Shown here in pieces: positions 49,831 to 57,580 of a DNA stretch of 64,000 nucleotides (within the stretch, counting starts at the first letter, position 1; each line of letters begins with the position of its first letter). Position numbers and translations under genes: made by a program. The DNA lies in the NCBI GenBank assembly GCA_035557095.1, contig DATMEB010000009.1, forward strand, positions 1-64,000, given 5' to 3'. The notes under the pieces are model-generated. The model saw only the letters and a program-made list of their open reading frames with translations. It was not told where the DNA came from and did not search any database. Origin of the DNA: JALZDI01 sp035557095 (lineage in GTDB: Bacteria; Actinomycetota; Actinomycetes; Propionibacteriales; Nocardioidaceae).

Positions 49831-50679
49831 TCAGTGCCCACGACGCCGATGCAGCGCGCCACCGCTCAACACGAGCACGAGTGCGGCGACGAACATCAGC
49901 GTGCCCACGACGTTGACCTCGGGCGGGATGCCCCGCTGCTGCGCGCCCCAGACGAACATCGGGAACGTGATGGTCTGCCCGTGGTTGAAGTTGGTGATGA
50001 TGAAGTCGTCGAACGACAGCGAGAAGCTCAGCAGCGCCGCGGCCAGGATGCCCGGGAACACCAGCGGGAAGGTCACGCGCCAGAACGTCTGCCACTCGTT
50101 GGCGTAGAGGTCCATCGCCGCCTGCTCGAGGCTCGAGTCCATGCCCTGCAGTCGCGCCTTCACCGTGACCACGACGAACGACACGCAGAACATGATGTGC
50201 GCGACGAGGATCGACCAGAAGCCGAGCTGGCCGGCGAGCCCGGCGGCGGTGAACAGGGCCAGCAACGACGAGCCCATCACGACCTCGGGCGTGGCCATCG
50301 GCAGGAAGATCAGCAGGTTGGTGCTCGCACGGCCGCGGAACCGGTGCCGTACGAGCGCGAACGACATCAGCGTTCCCAGGATGGTCGCGCCCACGGTCGC
50401 CAGCAGGCCGATCTGCAGGCTCTTCACCACCGAGCCGCACATGCCCAGCGGGCCGCACGGGTTGAGCCAGTTGTCCCAGGTGAAGCCCTGGAACTCGTAC
50501 GCCAGCCGGCTGGTCGGGTCGTTGAACGACATCAGCACGACGAACCCGATCGGCAGCAGCAGGTAGCCCATCGTCAGCAGGCCGAGGAACAGGATCAGGT
50601 GCTCCCCGACCCATCGCCCGATGCGGTTCAGCGCACCGCTTCGCGTCGTCGTGGCGGCCGGCGTCGTGGCGGCCGACAT
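49831..50679 (-). CDS. potC: Polyamine-type ABC transporter permease (PotC)
   Basis: 282 residues, six membrane segments. The inner-membrane ABC motif that docks the ATPase is near MDSSLEQAAMDLYANEWQTFWRVTFPLVFPGI, followed by FSLSFDDFIITNFNHG, highly typical of PotC. The one-base overlap with potB (TGATG) and the tight operon indicate a single importer. Ends HRRRGH. Substrate: spermidine, putrescine or a similar cation by family. Confidence 0.88.
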   Translation of the reverse strand: MSAATTPAATTTRSGALNRIGRWVGEHLILFLGLLTMGYLLLPIGFVVLMSFNDPTSRLAYEFQGFTWDNWLNPCGPLGMCGSVVKSLQIGLLATVGATILGTLMSFALVRHRFRGRASTNLLIFLPMATPEVVMGSSLLALFTAAGLAGQLGFWSILVAHIMFCVSFVVVTVKARLQGMDSSLEQAAMDLYANEWQTFWRVTFPLVFPGILAAALLSFSLSFDDFIITNFNHGQTITFPMFVWGAQQRGIPPEVNVVGTLMFVAALVLVLSGGALHRRRGH

Positions 50680-51581
50680 CAGACCAGGTCCTCGGTGTTG
50701 GCCCGGCGCACGTAGAGCAGCACGAGCAGCACGATCACGGCCATCAGGATCACCGAGGCTGCCGCCGCCACCGGGAAGTCGAGCTGGACCAGGAAGGTGT
50801 TCTCGATGACGTTGCCGATCGTGTACTGCGACGGGCTGCCGAGCAGCCGCGTGTTGATGTAGTCACCGGCCGCCGGGATGAACGTCAGCAGCGTGCCGGC
50901 GACGACGCCGGGCATCGACAACGGCAGCGTGATCTTGCGCCAGGACGTGAAGCTGTTGGCGTACAGGTCGCTGCCCGCCTCGATCAGCCGCAGGTCGATC
51001 TTCTCCAGCGAGGCGTACAGCGGCAGCACCATGAACGGCAGGAAGTTGTAGGTCAGCCCGGCGATCACGGCGGCCGACGTGGCCAGCAGCCGCCCGTTCG
51101 CGTCGAGGATCCCGACGGCCTGCAGGGTCTGCACGACGAAGCCGTTGTCGGCCAGGATCGACTTCCAGGCCAGCGTGCGCACCAGGAAGCTGGTGAAGAA
51201 CGGCGCCACCACCAGCACGAGCATGGCGTTCCTCCACCGGCCCGCCTTGAACGCGATCGCGTACGCCAGCGGATAGCCGAGCAGCAGCGACAGCACCGTG
51301 GCCGAGCCGGCGTAGGCGAGTCCGCGGATGAACTGCTCGCGGTAGGTGACAAGCACGTCGAGGTAGTTGGGGAACGACCACGTCATCGCGTAGCCGGTGT
51401 CCAGAGAGCCGTTCGGGTCGTACAGCGACGTCGCCACCAGCTGGATCGTCGGCACGACGAAGAACAGGGCCAGCCACGCGACGCCGGGGAGCAGGAGGAG
51501 GTAGCCGACCCGCGACTTCCTCTTGCGCGTGGCCGGAGTGGACTCGGGCTCCTCGCCGCGGGTGCGCGTGAGAACGCTCAC
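50679..51581 (-). CDS. potB: Polyamine-type ABC transporter permease (PotB)
   Basis: 300 residues, six membrane segments. First helix GYLLLLPGVAWLALFFVVP and the EAA-loop IEAGSDLYANSFTSWRKITLPLSMPGV are characteristic, with FIPAAGDYINTRLLGSP after it as in PotB/PotH. GTG 51581 overlaps the ATPase stop by four bases (GTGA). Pairs with PotC to form the channel. Confidence 0.88.
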   Translation of the reverse strand: MSVLTRTRGEEPESTPATRKRKSRVGYLLLLPGVAWLALFFVVPTIQLVATSLYDPNGSLDTGYAMTWSFPNYLDVLVTYREQFIRGLAYAGSATVLSLLLGYPLAYAIAFKAGRWRNAMLVLVVAPFFTSFLVRTLAWKSILADNGFVVQTLQAVGILDANGRLLATSAAVIAGLTYNFLPFMVLPLYASLEKIDLRLIEAGSDLYANSFTSWRKITLPLSMPGVVAGTLLTFIPAAGDYINTRLLGSPSQYTIGNVIENTFLVQLDFPVAAAASVILMAVIVLLVLLYVRRANTEDLV

Positions 51582-52804
51582 GGGGCCGCACCGACCGCGG
51601 GGGCGGCGTCGGTGTAGGTCTCGTCGCCGGCGTGGATGTCCTGGCTGCCGTCGAGGGCGAAGGTGTGCTGTCGCGCCCAGTGCAGGTCGACCTTCTGGCC
51701 GGCGGCCAGCTGCGGCCGCGTGCCGGTGTTCTGCTCGAAGACCGTGAGCTCCTGGCCGGAGGCCAGCCGCACGAGGTACTGCGTGCTGGTGCCGGTGAAG
51801 CTCACGTCGCTGACGAGCGCGCCGCCGAGACGGTTGCCGCCGGTGCTGTTCTCCTCACCGGCCGGTGCGAGGTGCACCTTCTCCGGGCGTACACCGATCA
51901 GCACGTCACCGGAGTGCGACCGCGCCCGGTCACGGCGAACGCCGACCCGCTCCCCCGCCACGTCGACCACGAGGTGGTCGGAGTCGGCTTTGACGACCCG
52001 GCCGTGCACGAGGTTGGACTGGCCGAGGAAGTTCGCCACGAAGGTGGTCGCCGGGTTGTCGTACAGGTCGGCCGGCCGGCCCATCTGCTCGATCACCCCG
52101 GCATTCATCACCGCGATGGTGTCGGCCATGGTCATGGCCTCCTCCTGGTCGTGCGTGACGTGCACGAAGGTGATGCCGATCTCGGTCTGGATCCGCTTGA
52201 GCTCGATCTGCATCTGCCGGCGGAGCTTGAGGTCGAGGGCACCGAGCGGCTCGTCGAGGAGCAGCACCTGCGGCCGGTTGATCAGGGCCCGCGCGAGCGC
52301 GACCCGCTGCTGCTGGCCGCCGGACAGCTGTGCCGGACGGCGCCGTTCGTAGCCGCCGAGCTCGACCAGGTCCAGCATCTCGGTGACCTGCTCCCGCACC
52401 CGGTCGGCCTTGCGGCGACGCAGCCCGAAGGCGACGTTCTCGTAGGTGTCGAGATGCGGGAACAGCGCGTAGCTCTGGAACACCGTGTTGACCGGGCGGC
52501 GGTACGGCCGCAGCCGGCTGATGTCCTTCCCGCCGAGCCTGATCGACCCGGCGGTGGGGTCCTCCAGGCCGGCGACCATGCGCAGCGTCGTGGTCTTGCC
52601 GCACCCGGACGGACCCAGCAGCGCGAAGAAGCCGCCGCTGGGCACGGTCAGGTCGAGCGAGTCGACGGCGGTGAACGAGCCGAACCGCTTGGTCAGCCCG
52701 GACATCACCAGGTCGGAGCCGAGCGACTCGTGTTCGGCTGCCTCCGGCGACCCCGGCTCCGTGGGCGCCTGCGGCTCCCCCGGCGTCTGAGACTGCGCGG
52801 CCAT
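51578..52804 (-). CDS. potA: Polyamine-type ABC transporter ATP-binding protein (PotA)
   Basis: 408 residues. Walker A LGPSGCGKTTTLR, ABC signature LSGGQQQRVALARALINRP, Walker B VLLLDEPLGALD and the switch His in VTHDQEEAMT. The C-terminal TOBE domain (GVRPEKVHLAP) and the length match PotA/PotG. A 30-residue acidic Pro-rich N-terminal extension precedes the domain. ATG 52804 lies six bases after potD. Powers import through PotBC. Confidence 0.92.
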   Translation of the reverse strand: MAAQSQTPGEPQAPTEPGSPEAAEHESLGSDLVMSGLTKRFGSFTAVDSLDLTVPSGGFFALLGPSGCGKTTTLRMVAGLEDPTAGSIRLGGKDISRLRPYRRPVNTVFQSYALFPHLDTYENVAFGLRRRKADRVREQVTEMLDLVELGGYERRRPAQLSGGQQQRVALARALINRPQVLLLDEPLGALDLKLRRQMQIELKRIQTEIGITFVHVTHDQEEAMTMADTIAVMNAGVIEQMGRPADLYDNPATTFVANFLGQSNLVHGRVVKADSDHLVVDVAGERVGVRRDRARSHSGDVLIGVRPEKVHLAPAGEENSTGGNRLGGALVSDVSFTGTSTQYLVRLASGQELTVFEQNTGTRPQLAAGQKVDLHWARQHTFALDGSQDIHAGDETYTDAAPAVGAAP

Positions 52805-52810
52805 GGCCGG

Positions 52811-54052
52811 TCAGGCCCCGATCACCGAGGCGAACTGGCTCTGGTAGTCCTGCTCCTGCTGCGACGTCAGCGTCATGAAGTCGAAGGTATCGGCCAGCAT
52901 GGCGTCGTCGGGGAAGATCAGCGGGTTCTCCGCCAGGCTCGGGTCGATCTTGGTCATCTCCTCCTGCGCACCCTTGACCGGGCAGATGAAGTTGACCCAG
53001 GCGGCGAGCTCGGCGGCGACCGCTGGGTCGTAGTAGTAGTTCATCAGCTTCTCGGCGTTGGCCTTGTGGGTCGCCTTGTTGGGCACCAGCATGTTGTCGC
53101 TCCACAGCGACAGGCCTTCCTCCGGCGCGACGAACTTGATGTTGGGGTTGTCGAACTGCAGCTGGATCACGTCGCCGGACCAGGCCTCCGCCGCGACGAC
53201 GTTGCCGCGCACGAGGTCCTGGGCGTACTCGTTGCCCGTGAACGCCCGCACCTGACCGGCGTCGACCACCTGCTGCAGCCGGTCGATGGCCTGGCCGAAC
53301 TCGTCGTCGCTGAAGTCCTCGGGGTCGGCGCCGACGAGCAGCAGCATGAAGATCATCGTGTCCTGCATCTCCGACAGCAGGCTGACCCTGCCCTTGAGGT
53401 CGGGACGCGTCAGCAGCTCGTCGAAGCTACGGACCTCCTTGGTCAGCTCGGAGTTGTACGCGATGCCGGTCAGGCCGCTCTGCCAGGGGACGCTGTGCGT
53501 GCGGTCGGGGTCCCACGGCGGGCTCTTGAGGGTGTCGACCATGTTGGCCTCGACGTTGGGGATGTTCGCCGGGTCGAGCTGCTGGATCCAGCCCAGGTCG
53601 ACCATCCGCGCGGCCATGTAGTCGGTGAGCACGAAGATGTCGCGCCCGGTCGGCTCGCAGGCCGCGAGCTGGTTGCGCACGATGCCGAAGAACTCGTGGT
53701 TGTCGTTGACGTCGGCGACGTAGTCGACCTGGATCCCGGTCTGCTTCTGGAAGCGGTCGAGGGTGGGGTTGAGCGTCACCTGCTGGCCGTCGCGGTTCAT
53801 GCTCGCCTCGTCGATGTACAGGGGCCAGTTGGAGAAGTTCAGCGTCTTCTCCGTGCGCGAAAGGTCGGTGCTCTTGCACGACTCCGCTGTCTGGGTGGCG
53901 CCCTCCGTGCCGCAGGCGGACAGCAGCCCGCCTCCGGCGAGCGCCAGCGCGCCGGCGGACATGCCCCGCAGCAGGGTGCGGCGGCTGAGCGGGTCGGCGG
54001 GCATCGGCAGGCCCCGCAGGCGGGGCGGCATCGGGCGGCGGCGGTTGCTCAT
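52811..54052 (-). CDS. potD: Polyamine-type ABC substrate-binding lipoprotein (PotD)
   Basis: 413 residues. Twin-arginine-like SRRTLLRG followed by MSAGALALAGGGLLSACG with lipobox Cys, so it is probably Tat-exported and acylated. The mature part is a periplasmic-binding-protein type 2 fold: LNFSNWPLYIDEASM, GRDIFVLTDYMAARMVDLGW, VPWQSGLTGIAYN and MLVPNKATHKANAEKLMNYYYDP are strongly PotD/PotF-like. The acidic and aromatic residues of the amine pocket are plausible but cannot be aligned here. ATG 54052 overlaps the aldehyde dehydrogenase stop (ATGA). Confidence 0.9.
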   Translation of the reverse strand: MSNRRRPMPPRLRGLPMPADPLSRRTLLRGMSAGALALAGGGLLSACGTEGATQTAESCKSTDLSRTEKTLNFSNWPLYIDEASMNRDGQQVTLNPTLDRFQKQTGIQVDYVADVNDNHEFFGIVRNQLAACEPTGRDIFVLTDYMAARMVDLGWIQQLDPANIPNVEANMVDTLKSPPWDPDRTHSVPWQSGLTGIAYNSELTKEVRSFDELLTRPDLKGRVSLLSEMQDTMIFMLLLVGADPEDFSDDEFGQAIDRLQQVVDAGQVRAFTGNEYAQDLVRGNVVAAEAWSGDVIQLQFDNPNIKFVAPEEGLSLWSDNMLVPNKATHKANAEKLMNYYYDPAVAAELAAWVNFICPVKGAQEEMTKIDPSLAENPLIFPDDAMLADTFDFMTLTSQQEQDYQSQFASVIGA

Positions 54053-55575
54053 CGGTGTTCTTCTCCTGTGCTTGGTTGCCCGGTCCGCACGTCGGCGAAG
54101 ACCGTGCGGTGCCAGTCCTTGCGCGCCGTGGCGGTGGCGTCGAGCATCACGTGCTTGACATTGGTGTAGTCGTCCAGGGAGTAGTGCGACATGTCCTTGC
54201 CGAACCCGGACTTCTTGTAGCCCCCGTGCGGCATCTCCGAGATGATCGGGATGTGGTCGTTGACCCAGACGCAGCCGGCCCGGATCTCCCGGCTCGCCCG
54301 CAGCGACCGGTGCACGTCGCGGGTCCACGCCGACGCCGCGAGGCCGTACGGCGTGTCGTTGGCCATCTCCAGGGCCTGGTCGTCGGTGTCGAACGGCAGC
54401 GCGCACAGCACCGGGCCGAACACCTCGTCGCGCCAGATCTCCGCCCGGTCGTCGCGCGGCACGACCAGCGTCGGCTCGTAGTAGGCACCGCGCTCCAGGT
54501 CACCGCCGGGAGCACGGCCGCCGCAGACGACACGGTCGCCGGCCTCCACCGCCCGGGACACGAACGCGGCGACGCGGTCGCGATGGGCAAACGACACCAG
54601 CGGCCCCTGGTCGGTCGCCGGGTCGGCCGGCGCACCCAGCCGCACGATCGCCATCAGGTCGGCCACGCCCTGCACGAACGCGTCGAACAGCGAACGGTGC
54701 ACGATCGCGCGGGTCGCGGCGGTGCAGTCCTGGCCGGTGTTGATCAGCGCCCCCGCGACGGCGCCGTGCACCGCGGCCTCGAGGTCGGCGTCGTCGAAGA
54801 CCACGAACGGGGCCTTGCCGCCGAGCTCGAGGTGCACACGCCGCGCGCCGTCGACGGCCAGCGAGCCGACGCGCCGGCCGACCGCGGTCGAGCCGGTGAA
54901 GCTGACCATCGCGACGTCGGGGTGCGTGACCAGCGCCTCGCCTGCGTCCGGGCCGAGTCCGGTGACGATGTTGACCACGCCGTCGGGGATCCCGGCCTCG
55001 GTCGCGGCCTCCGCGAACAGCAGCGCGGTCAGCGGCGTGATCTCGGCCGGCTTGAGCACGATCGTGTTGCCGGCGGCGATCGCCGGCAACACCTTCCACG
55101 CCACCATCTGCAAGGGGTAGTTCCACGGCGCGATCGAGCCGACCACGCCGACCGGCTCGCGCCGGATCACCGACGTGTGGTCGCCGGAGTACTCCCCGGC
55201 GGCAAGGCCGTCGAGGTGCCGCGCGGCCCCGGCGAAGAACGCGGCGTTGTCGATGGAGCCGGGGACGTCGAACTCGCGGCAGAGCCGGATCGGCTTGCCG
55301 CACTGCCGGCTCTCCTCGTCGGCGAGCTGGTCGAACCGGCGGTCGAGCGCCTCGGCGAGACGGGTCAGCCCACCCGAGCGCTCCGCCGGCGTCGCGGCGG
55401 CCCACTGCGGGAACGCGGACCGCGCCGCGGCCACTGCGCGCTCGACGTCGGGGCCCTCGGCCAGGTCGACGGTCTCACGCACGTGTCCGTCGGCGGGGTC
55501 GACCATCGACAAGGTGGCGTCACCGAGCGCGAGCGTGCGCTTACCGTCGACGTACTGAAAGCCGCCGTCGGGCAC
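54049..55575 (-). CDS. Aldehyde dehydrogenase, aminobutyraldehyde/betaine-aldehyde type
   Basis: 508 residues. NAD-dependent oxidation of an aminoaldehyde to the amino acid. Catalytic Cys284 in NTGQDCTAATRA, Glu250 in HLELGGKAP and Asn152 in IAPWNYPLQMVAWK. The N-terminal YVDGKRTLALGD and the ISEMPHGGYKKSGFGKDMS C-terminus match the PatD/gamma-aminobutyraldehyde group. GTG 55575 has AGGAGG nine bases upstream; longer frames extend into the promoter. First gene of ALDH-potDABC-flavoprotein, a complete import-and-oxidise operon, divergent from the Lrp/AsnC gene. Confidence 0.89.
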   Translation of the reverse strand: MPDGGFQYVDGKRTLALGDATLSMVDPADGHVRETVDLAEGPDVERAVAAARSAFPQWAAATPAERSGGLTRLAEALDRRFDQLADEESRQCGKPIRLCREFDVPGSIDNAAFFAGAARHLDGLAAGEYSGDHTSVIRREPVGVVGSIAPWNYPLQMVAWKVLPAIAAGNTIVLKPAEITPLTALLFAEAATEAGIPDGVVNIVTGLGPDAGEALVTHPDVAMVSFTGSTAVGRRVGSLAVDGARRVHLELGGKAPFVVFDDADLEAAVHGAVAGALINTGQDCTAATRAIVHRSLFDAFVQGVADLMAIVRLGAPADPATDQGPLVSFAHRDRVAAFVSRAVEAGDRVVCGGRAPGGDLERGAYYEPTLVVPRDDRAEIWRDEVFGPVLCALPFDTDDQALEMANDTPYGLAASAWTRDVHRSLRASREIRAGCVWVNDHIPIISEMPHGGYKKSGFGKDMSHYSLDDYTNVKHVMLDATATARKDWHRTVFADVRTGQPSTGEEHR

Positions 55576-55645
55576 CCGGCACCACCTCCTGCAACGCAGC
55601 CAGATGACGTGACCGATGTGGATGCTGTCAGAACCATTGTGGTCG

Positions 55646-55660
55646 TACAAGCGATTCCGT
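55646..55660 (-). promoter_or_regulatory. Promoter element shared with the diamine aminotransferase
   Basis: Minus strand ACGGAATCGCTTGTA, about 70 bases before the aldehyde dehydrogenase start. It matches 45514-45528 at 14 of 15 bases. Just beside it is a TTGT..ACAA dyad (55637-55650). Confidence 0.55.
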
Positions 55661-55680
55661 AGCAACAATTTGATTTCACC

Positions 55681-55694
55681 ACGGATTCGTAACG
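55681..55694. promoter_or_regulatory. Candidate Lrp/AsnC operator in the divergent promoter
   Basis: ACGGATTCGTAACG, 42 bases before the AsnC-type regulator and 106 before the aldehyde dehydrogenase. It shares the ACGGATTCGT core with sites at 42696 and 45449, consistent with autoregulation. Confidence 0.5.
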
Positions 55695-55735
55695 TTTGAG
55701 TTGCGTTCGGTGTCCATCAGGGCGAAGATGCAGCC

Positions 55736-56206
55736 GTGGCCCACCGCTCGTCCAACGGCTCCCCGCTCGATGACCTGTCCAAGGCGATCATCGAGCAGCT
55801 GCAACAGGACGGCCGCCGCGCATACGCCGCCATCGGCAAGGTCGTGGGGCTCTCCGAGGCGGCCGTACGCCAGCGCGTGCAGCGGCTGCTCGACCAGGGC
55901 GCGATGCAGATCGTCGCCGTCACCGACCCGCTCGAGCTCGGCTTCCACCGGCAGGCGATGGTCGGGATCAAGGCCGAGGGGCAGCTCGACGCGATCGCCG
56001 ACGAGCTCGCCGAGATGGAGGAGATCGACTACGTCGTGATCACGGCGGGGTCGTTCGACCTGCTGGCCGAGGTGGTCTGCGAGAGCGACGAGCACCTGCT
56101 GGAGGTGCTGTCCAACCGCATCCGCTCGATCCCGGGCGTGAAGGTCACCGAGACGTTCGTCTACCTCAAGCTGCGCAAGCAGACCTACTCCTGGGGTGTC
56201 CGCTGA
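55736..56206 (+). CDS. Lrp/AsnC-family transcriptional regulator
   Basis: 156 residues. N-terminal helix-turn-helix (LDDLSKAIIEQLQQDGRR... IGKVVGLSEAAVRQRVQRLLDQG) and a C-terminal RAM ligand domain (DYVVITAGSFDLLAEVVCESDEHL, IRSIPGVKVTETFVYLKL). Regulators of this type near amine genes sense an amino acid product. It is divergent from the aldehyde dehydrogenase-pot operon and followed eight bases later by a flavoprotein, so it is the natural candidate controller of the whole polyamine module. GTG 55736; ribosome-binding site is weak. Confidence 0.9.
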   Translation: MAHRSSNGSPLDDLSKAIIEQLQQDGRRAYAAIGKVVGLSEAAVRQRVQRLLDQGAMQIVAVTDPLELGFHRQAMVGIKAEGQLDAIADELAEMEEIDYVVITAGSFDLLAEVVCESDEHLLEVLSNRIRSIPGVKVTETFVYLKLRKQTYSWGVR

Positions 56207-56214
56207 GCCGACCC

Positions 56215-57576
56215 GTGCCCCTGTGGCAGGACACCGCCGGTGGGCCAGCGCGGGCGCGCCCCGCGCTGCCGGGTCGCGTCGAGGCCGACGTCGCGGTCGT
56301 CGGGGCCGGCTTCACCGGGCTGTGGACCGCGTACTACCTGCTCGCCGCCGACCCCTCGCTACGCGTGGTCGTGCTGGAGGCGGAGACGGCGGGGTTCGGC
56401 GCGTCCGGACGCAACGGCGGCTGGTGCTCGGCGCTGTTCCCCAAGAGCACCGCGGGGCTCGCCGAGCTCGGCGACCGGGACGGAGCGCTGGCGCAGCAGC
56501 AGGCGATGCGCGACACCGTCGACGAGGTCGGCCGGGTCGCCGACGTCGAGGGCATCGACTGCCACTTCGTCAAGGGCGGCACGATCGCGGTGGCCCGCAC
56601 GCCGGCCCAGCTGGCTCGCGCCGAGGAGGAGGTCGCGGCCGCCCGCGACTGGGGGGCCAAGCCCTCCGACGTCGAGATCCTCGACCCGCACGAGGCGCGG
56701 CGCCACCTGCAGGCGACCTCGGTCCTCGGCGGGGTCTACACCCCGCACTGCGCGGCGATCCATCCGCTGCGACTCGCACGGGGACTGGCCGACGCCGTCG
56801 AGCGCCGTGGCGGCGTGATCTACGAGCACACCCCCGCCAGCGCGGTCGAACCCGGGCGGGTGCGTAGCCCGCACGGCGACGTGCACGCCGACGTCGTCGT
56901 GCGTGCGACCGAGGGCTACACACCGCGCCTGGCCGCGCACCGGCGGGTCGTGGCGCCGCTGTACTCCCTGATGGTCGCGACCGAGCCGCTGCCGGCCGCG
57001 GTGTGGGACGAGATCGGGCTGGCCAGGCGGCAGACGTTCACCGACTTCCGGCACCTGCTGATCTACGGGCAGCGCACGGCCGACGACCGGGTCGCGCTCG
57101 GCGGCCGGGGTGCGCCGTACCACTTCGGTTCGCGGGTGCGTCCCGGCTACGACCAGGTCACGCGGGTGTTCGCGGCGCTGCGACGAACGCTGGTCCGGAT
57201 GTTCCCGCCGCTGGCCGACGCCGAGATCACGCATACCTGGGGTGGCCCCCTCGGCGTACCGCGGGACTGGTGCGCGTCGGTCGGCCTGGACCGTGACCGC
57301 GGACTCGCCTGGGCCGGCGGCTACGTCGGTGACGGGGTCGGCACGACGAACCTGGCCGGGCGCACGCTCGCCGACCTCGTCCTCGGCCACGACACCGACC
57401 TGGTCCGGCTGCCCTGGGTCGGGCATCGGTCACGGCGCTGGGAGCCCGAGCCGATGCGCTGGCTCGGCATCAACCTCGGCCTGCGCATGATGGCCGCGGC
57501 CGACGCCGAGGAGAGCTGGACGAGGAGGCCGAGCCGGATCGCGGCCGCGGCCGCTCCCCTGCTCGGCGGCCCCTGA
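56215..57576 (+). CDS. FAD-dependent amine/D-amino-acid-oxidase-type oxidoreductase, second copy
   Basis: 453 residues. FAD fold VEADVAVVGAGFTGLWTAYYLLA, then GFGASGRNGGWCSALFPKS; C-terminal GGYVGDGVGTTNLAGRTLADLVLGHD. Same DAO-type architecture as the protein at 48402 but too different to be a recent duplicate, and the GLGVGAT C-terminal pattern is replaced by GDGVGTT. It probably oxidises another amine or N-methyl amino acid. GTG 56215, eight bases after the regulator stop, so the two are likely cotranscribed. Convergent with the acyl-CoA synthetase. Confidence 0.86.
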   Translation: MPLWQDTAGGPARARPALPGRVEADVAVVGAGFTGLWTAYYLLAADPSLRVVVLEAETAGFGASGRNGGWCSALFPKSTAGLAELGDRDGALAQQQAMRDTVDEVGRVADVEGIDCHFVKGGTIAVARTPAQLARAEEEVAAARDWGAKPSDVEILDPHEARRHLQATSVLGGVYTPHCAAIHPLRLARGLADAVERRGGVIYEHTPASAVEPGRVRSPHGDVHADVVVRATEGYTPRLAAHRRVVAPLYSLMVATEPLPAAVWDEIGLARRQTFTDFRHLLIYGQRTADDRVALGGRGAPYHFGSRVRPGYDQVTRVFAALRRTLVRMFPPLADAEITHTWGGPLGVPRDWCASVGLDRDRGLAWAGGYVGDGVGTTNLAGRTLADLVLGHDTDLVRLPWVGHRSRRWEPEPMRWLGINLGLRMMAAADAEESWTRRPSRIAAAAAPLLGGP

Positions 57577-57580
57577 ACGC

